Below, piece after piece: positions 44,532 to 55,397 of a stretch of 64,000 nucleotides of DNA. The position numbers and the translations under genes are program-made. This DNA is from Prunus persica (taxonomy: Eukaryota; Streptophyta; Magnoliopsida; Rosales; Rosaceae): the NCBI RefSeq assembly GCF_000346465.2, contig NC_034013.1:2774150-2838149 (forward strand), given 5' to 3'. Positions within the stretch are counted from its first letter, which is position 1, and each line of letters begins with the position of its first letter. The notes beneath the pieces were generated by a model. It made no database searches, was not told the origin of the DNA, and saw only the letters and a program-made list of their open reading frames with translations.

Positions 44532-47500
44532 TCAAGTTGGAGTATGGATGTTAATTATACCCAACTTGCTGAGATGCGTATGAAAGATGGGTGCCCTTAG
44601 CGGTTTTGTAAAGTTGTCAGCTATCTGATTTCCTGTTGGCACATAAGCTGTCTTGATTTCACCCTTTTGGATCTTTTCACGAACTGTGTGACAATCTAGC
44701 TCGATATGCTTAGTCCTCTCATGGTACACCGGATTTGCAGCAATATGTAAGGCTGCTTGATTATCGCAAAACAATCTTGCTACCCGTAAATCTCTCAACA
44801 AATATCTTAACCAAGTAAGTTCACAAGTGGCTGCAGCCATCGAACGGTATTTTGCTTCGGCTGATGATCTAGACACTGTGACTTGCTTCTTACTCTTCCA
44901 GGACATGAGTGAGTTTCCAAGGAAAATGCAATATCCTGTCACTGATCGTCGTGTCATAGGACACGTGGCCCAATCCGCATCACAATAACCAACCAAACTT
45001 AGCTGACTTGTTGTAGAAAACAGTAAGCCTTGCCCAGGTGCGTTCTTCAGGTATTGAAGAAGATGACGTGCTGCCTTGAGGTGGTGTAGCTTGGGTTCTT
45101 GCATGAACTGACTCAAAGTATTCACTGCATATGTAATCTCTGGCCTGGTGATGGTGAGGTAGATTAATTTTCCAATTAATCGTCGATATTGAGCTGGTTC
45201 CTTGAGGGCATCACTACCTGTTGTCGTTAGTACCAACTCAGGTTCCATGGGGACTTTAGTGGGCTTCACTCCAAGCAAACCAGCTTCCTCCAATATGTCT
45301 AGAGTGTACTTTCGTTGACAAATTGAAATCCCGTCTTTAGAGCGTGCAACTTTCACACCAAGAAAATATTTTAATAGTCCAAGATCTTTAATCCGAAAAC
45401 ATCCGTTGAGAAACTGCTTGAGATTCTGAATTTCCTGCTCATCATGTCCTGTAATGATCATGTCATCAACATACAGTAATATCACATTAATAGAGTTTCC
45501 ACGAACCAAAGTGAACAACGAGTAATCGGCTCGAGATTGTTGGAAACCAATGTCTTGAATGGCAGAAGAGAACCGACGAAACCAAGTGCGTGAGGCTTGT
45601 TTAAGACCGTATAATGATTTGTGGAGTCGACAAACCATCTGCTCCCCCGGTCGACAATAACCAGGAGGTGGTAACATGTAAACCTCCTCAAGCAAATCCC
45701 CATGTAAAAATGCATTTTGTACATCCATTTGATGTAAAGGCCAATCGCGAATAGCAGCAATGGATAACAAGCAACGAATGGTGATCAATTTGGCCACGGG
45801 AGCAAAAGTCTCCTTGTAATTGATGCCCTCGCGTTGTGTAAACCCCTTTGCGACGAGTCGAGCTTTGTAGCGCTCGATGGTGCCATCCGAGTGATACTTG
45901 ATTTTGTAGACCCACTTGCACCCAATGGGGCGATGACCCAAGGGCAGAGGGACAAGGGACCAAGTACGGTTGTCCTCAAGGGCCTTGATCTCAGAACTCA
46001 TGGCAGCAAGCCATTTGGGATCTTGACTTGCCTGTGCATAATTTGCTGGTTCAACCAAGTGAGAAATGTTGGAAACAAAAGTACGGTGTGCATGAGATAA
46101 CTGAGTGTAAGAGACATACCGATGAAGGGGATACCGGGTGCTGGACGTAGAAGAAGAGGGAAGACCAGGCTAGAGCAGAGCAGCATGATGGGCCTGGTAG
46201 TGTTGAAAATGAGCCGGTGGATGGGAGGGTCTGTTGGAACGACGAAGGGGAAGAGGAGGGCCGGTTGCAATGGTGTCCGGATCGGGTGAAGGGATGTCTG
46301 GGAGAGCTGGGATATGTGGTGGATCGGTTGGGTCTTGTGAAGGTGACACAGGGAGATCGAGAGGAAGGTCTGGAGTGGTGATGGAAGATCTGGACGGTGA
46401 GGACAGGAGCTCTGGAGGTGTAACAGCTAAAGGGGGGTCGGTGTGTGGGCTGGAATGAGTTGGGGATGTTTCAAAAAAATTGGGCCCAGCTATGTGTGGG
46501 TCAGTAAGTGGGATAGGTAAAACTGGGAGGTCTTGTTGGTCTTCACAGGGTAAGTGAGCAAAAGGAAACATGTGTTCATGAAATAGAACATCACGTGAAG
46601 TAACAATTTTGTGGTTATCAAGATCATAGACAAGGTAACCCTTCTGACCAAGGGGATATCCTAAAAATAAACAACGTCGCGCACGAGTATCAAATTTGTG
46701 AATGGGAGTGAGATTCGTAGCATAGCATAAACACCCAAAAACCCGGAGGTGAGAATAGGTAGGTGGAACCCCGTGCAACAGTTCATAAGGGGATTTATGG
46801 GCAAGTAAGGGTGTAGGGAGTCGATTGATGAGATAAGAAGCAGTTTGAAGACTTTCTCCCCAAAATTTCAAAGGAACATTAGCTTGAAAACGTAAGGCTC
46901 GAGCAACATTCAAAAGATGGCGGTGTTTGCGTTCAACAACCCCGTTTTGTTGCGGTGTGTGAGCACAAGTGTGGTGAAAAATGGTACCACGACTATCCAA
47001 AAAAGAACGCATGGAGATGAATTCACCACCGTTATCAGCACGGAGAACTTTGATATCATGATTAAATTGCGTTTTGACCCAAGCAAAAAATGATTTTAAC
47101 AAGATTTGTGTGTCAGACTTAAAATGCATAAGATGAATCCATGTGAAGCGAGTAAAATCATCCACAATAGTTAAAAAATATCGTGCCCCAGAATGTGTAG
47201 GAATTTTGTGTGGGCCCCATATATCACAATGTATTAGATCAAAAGGTGCGGTAGATTTTATTGAACTATGAGTAAAAGGCAAGCGTGTTTGCTTTGCAAG
47301 AGGACAGACATCACAAACATGCGTAGAATCAAACATAATATGGGGAATGGCTTTGGATAAAAAATAGAGAGGAGCAGAGGAAGGGTGCCCAAGGCGTTGG
47401 TGCCAGAGATCCGAGGTACGGTGAATATGATGAGCTAGGTGGGGATTTTGTTGTGGCGTAAGGTAGTAGAGCCCATCAAAATGCTTGCCCAGGCCAATCA

Positions 47501-47897
47501 TCCTCTTCGTTTCCACGTCCTGCACAACACAAAAATCCGGATAAAATGTCACCATACAATTCAATGCTCGAGTTAATTTACTCACAGACAATAAGTTCAC
47601 ACGAAATTTGGACACATGTAGAACTCCATCAAGAGACAAATAAGGTGTCAGGCGCACAGATCCTATACTTTCAATGGCAACGTGCTCACCATTAGGCAAA
47701 CCAACAAAATCATGCTGAGTCCCAATATGAGTATAATGCGTGGGTGTTAAACGAGATATGTGATCTGTTGCTCCACTATCCACAATCCAATGTAAGGTAG
47801 AATGCGAATCATGATGTGCAGTATTGCAAGTGGGGGAAAATGTACCTGTCGCATGCAAATGATTGGGCATTACCGTTCTTATTGTGAAGCATAGCAA
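44532..47897 (-). pseudogene. Copia pol: protease, integrase, RT, RNase H (one internal stop)
   Basis: The frame runs from about 47897 to 44532 with a single TAG at about 46170. N-terminal part: protease WIVDSGATDHIS, GAG-pre-integrase LWHQRLGHPS, integrase core with HCDIWG, LRADNGGEF and NGVVERKHR (D, D, E). After the stop: reverse transcriptase with GCKWVYKIKY and the catalytic LLYVDDM, then RNase H with YCDADWA, SSAEAKYRS and LFCDNQAALHIA. The two parts are in the same frame, so one point mutation separates them from a continuous pol. It is out of frame with gag. Confidence 0.93.
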
Positions 47898-48951
47898 GGA
47901 GTTGATTGTATTGCTCGGTTGTGAAGGTGGGGCCTCCAGTAGCAGAAGCTGTTGGACCCTTGGTAGGAGGTGTTTCCAATTCTACATTGTGAGCAGCAGC
48001 CCTCTTGTCATTGTGAGCAGGTGGCTTCTTATTCCTGGGTTGCACATTCTTCCCATGCCATTTGTGACCAATTGGAAATCCAATGATGTAATAGCAATGA
48101 TCAACTGAATGACCCTCTTGGTCACAGTGAGAGCATTTGGAGGGTTTGTAGGGGCGGAAAAAGCCTGTGGTCGCAGGAGCACGCGAAGTCTGCATAGCGT
48201 GAGAATAAGATGGATTTTCTCGGCGACTTGCCACTTCCATCTGTCTCTCATGTTGGAGAATTAACCCATGGACTCTTCGTGTATCAGGAATAGGATTCAT
48301 CATCAAAATGGAGCCACGAACAGTGGAGTAAGAATCATTTAATCCCATTAGAAATTGCATGACCTTCTCCTTTTCCTCACGATCTGCAAGCTTTTTCAGG
48401 CCCTCACAGTCACAAATGAGGGGTTCATGATAAATAGACAGTTCATCCCAAAGTGCTTTGAGTTTGGTATAGTATATGGAGACTGATTGTTGTCCTTGAC
48501 GACATTCGACAATTTCTTGTCGAATTTGGTGGATCCTGGAGTCATTCCTCTGGGAAAATCTGTCTTTGAGATCGTTCCAAACGGCGGCTGTTGTGTCAGA
48601 ATAGAGGACGCTGTTGGCAATGTCGGGATGAATCGAGTGTAGGAGCCATGACAATACCATGTCGTTGCAACGCTGCCACATAGGAAATTTGGCATCAGTT
48701 GATGGTGGTGCTTTGACAGACCCATCGATTAGTCCAAGTTTATTCTTGGCACTGAGACTGAGACGCACCGAGCGACTCCATTGTCCATAGTTATTTCCTT
48801 TGAGTGGTGCGTTGGCAAGGGTGAGCCCTGGTGTGTCGGAATGGTGCAAAACGAGAGGATCAGATATGGTTGACGAATTGGTGAGGGTCGTTAAGTCTGT
48901 GGCTTGTTGAATTGGGAGGATTGTTGAATCTGTGCGTTGTGGTTCACCCAT
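47809..48951 (-). pseudogene. Copia gag with zinc knuckle
   Basis: Starting at the ATG at 48951 (MGEPQRTDS; the frame is open 21 codons further without ATG), about 380 codons to the stop at 47809. It has the UBN2-like gag core (LKDRFSQRNDSRIHQIRQEI; DELSIYHEP) and a CCHC knuckle CSHCDQEGHSVDHC. The last 15 or so codons are out of frame with the pol sequence they overlap, so a one-base shift near 47860 cuts the gag-pol fusion. Gag forms the virus-like particle. Confidence 0.88.
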
Positions 48952-49021
48952 GGTGGTGTGCTTAGTAGTTTTGTGGGTGTCTGTAGCGGAAGGTAGGTGG
49001 GTTTTCAGAGTCACCAGTCTT

Positions 49022-49036
49022 GGTGCTCTGATACCA
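49022..49036 (-). other. Copia primer-binding site
   Basis: On the minus strand TGGTATCAGAGCACC lies directly inside the 5' LTR. TGGTATCAGAGC is complementary to the 3' end of initiator methionine tRNA. Confidence 0.95.
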
Positions 49037-49247
49037 TGTGAGAAATATATGAAGAATAGGGTTTGTATTGAGTAGTCAAACCGTATACAGAGGCATGTGT
49101 TTTATACAAGTAAATGAAAGCTATTCTAGGAAAACAGAGAAGCTATTCTAGGTAAACAGAACCTATTTATGTTGATTACAATTCTATCCTACAAATGCTC
49201 CTAATTAGATCATAATCAGATCATTGACTATTTTGTTTCCTTTTACA
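49037..49247 (-). repeat. Copia 5' LTR
   Basis: 211 bp, three differences from the other LTR (at about 49089, 49099 and 49195). Confidence 0.95.
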
Positions 49248-49606
49248 GGTGCAAGAGAGGTTAAGGAAACCTTGATGATTTGGTGAATCCCGTAGATCCC
49301 AAGAGTCATATGGCGAACTCCATAGATCCCAAGCCATGAATTTCAAAGGTATATATATATATATAATATCCTGAAATGCAAATATGACGAAGTCATGATT
49401 CTATGACCAAGACATTAGAGCACAAAGATAGTTAAGTTCATTCATTTGATATAGAAGTTTGAAGAAAATGCTATAACTTGAAAGAGGGCTTAACCTCAGG
49501 CTCAGAATATCATGTCAACCAAGTCCAATTATCCAGCAACTTAGTTTATAAAAATGGAACCCAAATCGTAATCAGCAGTACACCACTAGAAGTTTAATGA
49601 ATAATG

Positions 49607-50003
49607 TAAGTCTCAGTGTTACGATCGTCGAGGTTCTAGTCATTCATGCCTTCGATTGCGTCCTTCATGGCCTTCTCGTTGCTGAAGGTGACAAAGCTAA
49701 AGCCAAAGCCCATGGACCTCCTGATCTCACAGTCGTTGATGATCTGAAAACACAAAAAGAAACCAAATCAAATCAGATCCGTCCATCAAAACCAAAACGT
49801 CAGAGTATAATCAAACAAATACAAATAATAAACAAAAATGAAAAGGAATCGATCGATCTTCAATCTTTGGGAGAGAAAGATCAAGTAACATAGAGAAACA
49901 GAAGATCAAGTAGCAGAGAGAGAACATGCGTCAAATGGCCCTTCGATTCGATGATCTCGCCGAACGGAGAAAAGGCCCTCTCCAATGCATCATTAGAATG
50001 ATG
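49607..50003 (-). pseudogene. Captured fragment of a glycine-rich RNA-binding protein (RRM) gene, two exons
   Basis: Minus-strand exon about 50003-49941 reads SNDALERAFSPFGEIIESK. After an intron with a good TTTTCAG acceptor, exon 49743 to about 49607 reads IINDCEIRRSMGFGFSFVTF, then NEKAMKDAIEGMND, stop, NLDDRN. This is the RRM of GRP7/GRP8-type proteins with the intron at the family's conserved site after ESK. RNP1 is disturbed by two extra residues (GFGFSFVTF). The stop is TAG for an expected CAG (Gln), and the donor has lost its GT. These proteins bind mRNA in cold, clock and immune responses; this copy is defunct. Confidence 0.88.
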
Positions 50004-50447
50004 AGGTTGAACAAAAACTGAAAATTTGGGTTGAAGATGAAGATGAGAGACTGGAGGTCGTGAAATGAAATCTGATATGGTGTTGATTAGAATTCCAATT
50101 TTATGTTAAAAGGGTAATAAAGGTATTTCGTTTTAATAATTAAAATAAAAAATACACAGCTGTCTGTTTTTGGGTTTATTTTGGGTGTGTTTATATACAT
50201 TAAGTAGTATAGGGTCTTTTTATAGTTTTATGTCTAGGAATGAGTATTTAACTAATTTTGTAAATTATTTTTTAGTCCGACACAGCACCAAACATAGGTC
50301 TTCACTATTTTTACAATCCAACTTCTTAGTCCGACACAATACCAAACGTAGGTCAGTATTTAATTCAGCTTAAGTCAATCCGAGCAAATCCAAGACAGTC
50401 CAAGGACTTAATCCAGTCCATGACAGTTCGCAATACCAAACGACCCC

Positions 50448-51179
50448 CTATCAGTACTAAATAGTGAACGGACGGTGAGAAAATCATAAGAGATTGTATT
50501 CATTCACGTACGAGTTGCTGCTGTGGATTGCAGACTGACTCAGATTAATGAAATGACAGAGGATGCTGACTGCTGATGATTTTTGAGTGGAACAAATTAA
50601 ATATTCAGGCACAAAGACTTTGAGCCGTTAGATTTAAATCAACACAATCCCGTGCACTGTTATGAAATTTATACCAGTCAACTTGTTCCACATTTTGTTT
50701 TTATGTGGCAACACGTTGTTTTACAGTCACGCCACTTGGTTTACTAATTAAACCTTATATTCAATGATTTATTTATTGTATAGTTTGATATTGCTTCAAG
50801 ATTGGCAAATGTTAGACCATTTCAGAAACAAATTTCCTGGTAGTTCACGAAGGAAGATAAAAAGAACTGAGGAAACTACAAGGTAATGAGTGTAATGAAA
50901 AAAATTGACAAGTGCAGTGCAGTGCAGGTAGAGAAGAACAAAATGATCATTCTGACCATTTCTGTGGTAGAATTAAATTATAAAAGAGAAGGCCATTTCA
51001 TCCACATAAAACAGTATCATTCAAGAATATCAAAATATATCATACAAAATTATCAATACACCATTCACACAACAAAACCCTTTTCTTCTAGCAAGCACTC
51101 TTCTCTATCATCTTTTCAGTTTCAAGTTTCAACCCAGAAGTTAAAGCACTAGCTAGCAGCAGTAGCAGCAGGAGAGGAG
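50448..51179 (+). promoter_or_regulatory. Inner NLR3 5' flank with TATA box
   Basis: Homology to the NLR1 and NLR2 flanks resumes here (CTATCAGTACTAAATAGTGAACGG). TATAAAAG is at 50979-50986. Relative to NLR2, about 20 bp (CAGTTGGACCTGGTGCTAGA) is missing directly upstream of the TATA box. Only about 530 bp of native promoter separates the TATA box from the capture element. Confidence 0.7.
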
Positions 51180-54023
51180 ATGGCAGAAAGTGTGGTGAGC
51201 TTTTTGCTTGACAGGCTCAGCTCCGTAATAGAAGAGGAGGTGAGACTACTGTCAGGGACCCGAGCAGAGATGGAGGATATCGTCGAGGAGTTAGAGCGCA
51301 TCAAGGCCTTCTTAAGGGTTGCTGATGCAAAGGAAGACAGTGACCCCCAGCTCAAAGTGTGGGTTAAACAAGTTAGAGATGTGGCTTATCAGATTGAAGA
51401 TGCGCTTGATATATTCAGGCTTTCTCATTCATGTTATCATAGGCCGGGATGCCATGCTTCCCTTCATGAGCTTTCTTGCATCATTAACAAGTTGAAAGCT
51501 CGCCGGAGAATTGCTACTGATATTCAAGGCATAAAATCAAAAGTCAGAAGCCTCTCCGAGGGACATCAGAATTACAAACTTGATGTTGACCCTGGCTCAA
51601 GCAAGGTTCAGAAACATCACTACAGTCAAGGGGATGCTCTTTTGCTGGAAGAGGCTGATCTTGTGGCAATCGGCGAACCTAAAAGGCAGCTGATTAAGTT
51701 GCTTATGCAGGAGGGTGGCGACGCTAGACGCCAGGCAGTCGCGGTCGTTGGGATGGGAGGGCTGGGGAAAACCACCTTGGCCAAGCAAGTCTATAAGGAT
51801 GCAAGAGTTAAGAAAAATTTCAAGGTACATGCTTGGATCACTGTTTCTCAATCATTCAAGATAAAGAAGCTCCTAAGACACATAGTTGAAAAAATCTTCA
51901 AAGTTATCAGGAAACCAGTCCCTGAAGAAGTTGATAGGATGGACACCAACCAGCTAAGAGAAAGAATAAAAAAATTGCTGCAGCACAGTAAGTACCTGAT
52001 TGTTCTAGATGATCTTTGGCACATAGATGTCTGGGATGTCATCAATCATGCATTGCCTAACAACAAAGGTAGTCGAGTAATGATCACTACTCGTAATGCC
52101 TCTGTAGCCTCTGCCTCTTGCATGAATAACCACAGTATGGTCTACCATAAAGAGCCCTTATCTCCAGAAGATTCTTGGACTCTTCTCTGTAGGAAGACAT
52201 TTCAGGAAGAGTCATGTCCTCCAAATTTGGAGGACATCTGTCGATGCATCTTAAGCAAATGTGGGGGACTGCCCCTTGCAATTGTGGCAATCGGTGCTGT
52301 TCTAGCTATGAAAGACAAGAAAAACATAGAAGATTGGGCTGCCGTTTGTGGCAGTATTGGTGCTGAAATTGAGGAAAATGACCAACTTGACAACATGAAA
52401 AGGTTGTTGTATCTCAGTTTCAGTGATTTACCATACCATCTCAAATCTTGTTTCTTGTATCTGAGTATCTTTCCTGATCTTTATAAATTCGAGTATATGA
52501 GATTAATTCGATTATGGATTGCTGAAGGATTTGTTATTGAAAAGGAAGGAAAGACACCAGAAGAAGTTGCAGAGAGTTACCTTAAGGAGCTACTGGACAG
52601 AAGTTTGATCGAAGCAGCAGAAATAGCTACCGATGGGAGGGTCAAATCATGTAGGATCCATGATCTTTTACGGGAGATTGTCGTTTTGAAGTCTAGGGAG
52701 CAAAACTTTGCAGCAATACAGAAAGCGCAAGGCACAATGTGGCCCGAAAAAGTTCGACGACTATCAATTTTTAACACGTTGCAGAATGTACAACAAAAGA
52801 GGACTCCTTCCAAACTTCGTTCGTTGCTCATTTTTGGGGTAGAAGATTCACTTACTGAGTTTTCAATACCAAAATTGTTTCCTAGAGGTCTTCCGCTGCT
52901 TACTGTATTAGACTTGGAAGGTGCCCCTCTAGAGACATTTCCAAAAGAGGTTGTCAACCTTCTTCTGCTCAGGTATCTTAGTTTGAGGGGTACCAAGGTG
53001 AAACAAATTCCAAGCTCCATCAAGAAGCTTCAAAACCTAGAGACCTTCGATCTTAAACACTCTCATGTCGTTGAGTTGCCTGCTGAAATTTTGAATCTCA
53101 AGCGACTGCGCCATCTCCTGGTATATCGCTATGAAGTTGAATCTTATGCACGATTTAATTCCAGATATGGAGTGAAGGTTCCTGCAGGAATATGTGGCTT
53201 ACAATCGCTCCAAAAGCTGTGTTTTGTAGAGGCAAATCAAGACAATGGCGCTTTAGTGGCAGAGCTTGGGAGAATGAATCAACTGAGGAAGTTAGGCATT
53301 TTCAAGTTGAGACAAGAAGATGGGGTCACCTTATGCTCATCTATCGAAAAGATGCGCAACCTTCGGTCATTGTCTGTATCTTCAGTGGAGAAGGACAAGA
53401 TAATTGATCTGACACACATTTCTTGTCCTCCTCAATTTCTTCAGCGACTATACTTGACGGGGCGTTTAGAAAACTTACCGCATTGGATTTCTTCGCTCCC
53501 GAACGTGGTGAGACTGTTTCTGAAATGGAGTCGGCTAAAGGAGGATCCTCTGGTGCATCTTCAAGGTTTGCCAAATCTAGTACATCTTGAACTCCTTCAG
53601 GTTTATGAGGGAGACTGTTTGCATTTTAAGGCAGGAGGGTTTCCAAGCCTGAAGTTACTAGGTATTGACAAACTAGATGAACTGAAATTGGTAAGCATGG
53701 ATAAGGGAGCAATGCCTTGCCTAGAAAAGTTAATTATCCAGCGGTGCAGATTGTTGAAGAAGGTATCAGGCATTGAACATTTACAAGACCTAAAGCTGCT
53801 TGAATTTTTTGACATGCCAAACGAATTAATAAAGCGATTTCGTCCAGATGGTGGGGAAGATCATTGGAAAGTTGCTCACATTCCAGAGGTTTACTCTTCG
53901 TATTGGAACGTTGGGGGTTGGGATGTTTATTCATTAGAGATCACTGATGGGGAGAGTACTAGTCAGCAAGGTACTACTTCTGCCATGAGGAGGCTGGAAC
54001 CTAATATTCTATGGAAGGCTTAG
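51180..54023 (+). CDS. CC-NBS-LRR resistance protein, RPM1-like (NLR3)
   Basis: Single exon, 947 aa. Same architecture as NLR1 and NLR2, P-loop GMGGLGKTT. It is the most divergent copy: EEE for EDE at 18-20, PEEVDRMDTNQL in the NB domain, YHKEPLSPEDS before GLPL, EAAEIATD, QKAQG, and SSLPNVV in the LRRs. Near the C-terminus it reads ELIKRFRPDGG where the others have ELIRPFHPDGG, and a three-codon insertion gives QQGTTSAMRR, which accounts for the 947 residues. No stop or frameshift. The changes touch NB and LRR surfaces, so recognition could differ; that is inference. Confidence 0.95.
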   Translation: MAESVVSFLLDRLSSVIEEEVRLLSGTRAEMEDIVEELERIKAFLRVADAKEDSDPQLKVWVKQVRDVAYQIEDALDIFRLSHSCYHRPGCHASLHELSCIINKLKARRRIATDIQGIKSKVRSLSEGHQNYKLDVDPGSSKVQKHHYSQGDALLLEEADLVAIGEPKRQLIKLLMQEGGDARRQAVAVVGMGGLGKTTLAKQVYKDARVKKNFKVHAWITVSQSFKIKKLLRHIVEKIFKVIRKPVPEEVDRMDTNQLRERIKKLLQHSKYLIVLDDLWHIDVWDVINHALPNNKGSRVMITTRNASVASASCMNNHSMVYHKEPLSPEDSWTLLCRKTFQEESCPPNLEDICRCILSKCGGLPLAIVAIGAVLAMKDKKNIEDWAAVCGSIGAEIEENDQLDNMKRLLYLSFSDLPYHLKSCFLYLSIFPDLYKFEYMRLIRLWIAEGFVIEKEGKTPEEVAESYLKELLDRSLIEAAEIATDGRVKSCRIHDLLREIVVLKSREQNFAAIQKAQGTMWPEKVRRLSIFNTLQNVQQKRTPSKLRSLLIFGVEDSLTEFSIPKLFPRGLPLLTVLDLEGAPLETFPKEVVNLLLLRYLSLRGTKVKQIPSSIKKLQNLETFDLKHSHVVELPAEILNLKRLRHLLVYRYEVESYARFNSRYGVKVPAGICGLQSLQKLCFVEANQDNGALVAELGRMNQLRKLGIFKLRQEDGVTLCSSIEKMRNLRSLSVSSVEKDKIIDLTHISCPPQFLQRLYLTGRLENLPHWISSLPNVVRLFLKWSRLKEDPLVHLQGLPNLVHLELLQVYEGDCLHFKAGGFPSLKLLGIDKLDELKLVSMDKGAMPCLEKLIIQRCRLLKKVSGIEHLQDLKLLEFFDMPNELIKRFRPDGGEDHWKVAHIPEVYSSYWNVGGWDVYSLEITDGESTSQQGTTSAMRRLEPNILWKA

Positions 54024-55256
54024 CTTTTGGTTCTGCCTTATAATTACAAACTGCAAATAATAGAATCACTGGAAGCATGTTTTATCAGAATGCTTCCTAC
54101 TACTGCATACATATGAATCTTATAACTTCAATTCTTGTATTCTTTTATATCTTTCTCTACCCAAAAAGAACATACTTGCTATTAAGGTTCATTTTCCCCC
54201 CTCTGTACTTTTGTTGCAAGTAAGTAATTCATATTATTGAGAGCAAATTTTCTTTTCTTCTTCAATGTTTTTGGATAACATCCATTGAATGTTTTAGGGT
54301 TTAGGAAGTTCCTGAGAGAGCCTAAGGAGGTTACAGAGTGATCCTAACTGCTGCTAGAGTTGGGTTGACATTCCTCCACAACTAAAATTTAACAAATAAG
54401 CTTTGCAACTCTAAAACACACTTCTTTCATTTGGGAAAAGAACTTAATTTATATGTAACTAGGCAAGCAATAGCATAGCAATTCGTTGTACATGGGCTTC
54501 AGTGGCCTGTTGGATTTGTGGATGACACCCTATTTCTTAACAATTGAATCAAATTGGTTAGTCGTTGGATCAAATTGGTTAGTTTGATCCAACAGTGAAG
54601 AAATAGGGTCTCATCTAAGGGCCTCCACACTACAGAATGACCCTGAAGCAAGACTGGCAGAGAGAGAGGAGCAGTTCATTCATTAATGCCTCTAAAAGGT
54701 TGAGGCCCAATAGAGAATGTAATGTAGCCATCACTTTATCCATCAACCCCTAAAGCCAAGTAAAATTCTACAATTCCTCCTTCCATTGCTTACCAGCAAT
54801 TCTCACAATGTTTGCAATATCTCCATTTTATATGGCTAGTTGACTTTCCTCGCCACTTCATACAAATGATCTTCCACGTTTCCTTGGATTGGAAATAGAG
54901 ATAGGAAGAAGGGTCTGACAAATTTGCCCTTAAAAGAGTCACGTGCATACCATTCGATTTCGTTTCATAAAAAAAATCAATGAAATGTGGAAAAAATTGA
55001 CGGTAGGGGCACATTGGCTAAAAAAAATAATTCGTATTCTTAATTTACTAAATAAAAATTAAAACATTCAGAGGGAAATAGAAAAAAATTGTGAAAATTT
55101 AGGACTGCATATTTGTTTTTATGGATTTAAAATGTGGGAGAAAGAATTCTTTGGCCAATAATATAATGAAACATAGATTTAGTCAAAGTGAATTGAATAT
55201 AACAACATTATTTAGTAACAAGTCAAATTGAATATAACATTATTTAGTAACACAAG
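54024..55256 (+). other. NLR3 3' flank, end of the duplicated unit
   Basis: Matches 38086-39250, with the inverted repeat at 54524-54612. Homology ends near AACACAAGTGCA (about 55258). No gene recognised. Confidence 0.65.
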
Positions 55257-55397
55257 TGCATAGGAATGGAAAAATTTAAAAAGAAATAATTTGCCAAGTA
55301 ACGTATTCGGAGGTGTATAAATTTTCTACAATGATGCTTTGGAGGTGTATAAATTTTCGATAAACAGAGTGGCTGAGTTCATTATCAAAGGCAAGAT

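Larger units (their letters stand above)
44314..49247 (-). mobile_element. Copia LTR retrotransposon, 4934 bp, nearly intact
   Basis: Two 211-bp LTRs (44314-44524 and 49037-49247) begin TGTGAGAAAT and end TTTTACA. Target duplication GGTGC is at 44309-44313 and 49248-49252. The LTRs differ at three positions (1.4%), so the insertion is recent. Domain order on the minus strand is gag, protease, integrase, reverse transcriptase, RNase H: Ty1/Copia. A frameshift between gag and pol and one stop within pol make this copy non-autonomous. It sits inside the capture element at 41070-50447, next to the unrecognised captured gene. Confidence 0.96.
41070..50447. mobile_element. Large TIR element (about 9.4 kb) carrying several captured gene fragments
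   Basis: Comparison with the NLR1 and NLR2 flanks shows an insertion between AGATCAGAAAT and CTATCA. The left end (GGACATGTTTGGTA) and the reverse complement of the right end (GGGGTCGTTTGGTA) share TTTGGTA, and both have further TTTGGTA copies just inside. The right terminus is clearly related to the element at 55632-56494, which has a TAA duplication, so PIF/Harbinger type is likely. No clear target duplication is visible here. It carries fragments of four genes on the minus strand, tandem repeats, and a Copia insertion. Without the Copia it is about 4.4 kb. No transposase. Confidence 0.75.

Noticed and set aside
41070..50447. Helitron as the gene-capture vehicle
   Set aside because: The ends are inverted repeats and lack a TC start and a CTRR end with hairpin; they resemble the TAA-flanked element at 55632-56494.
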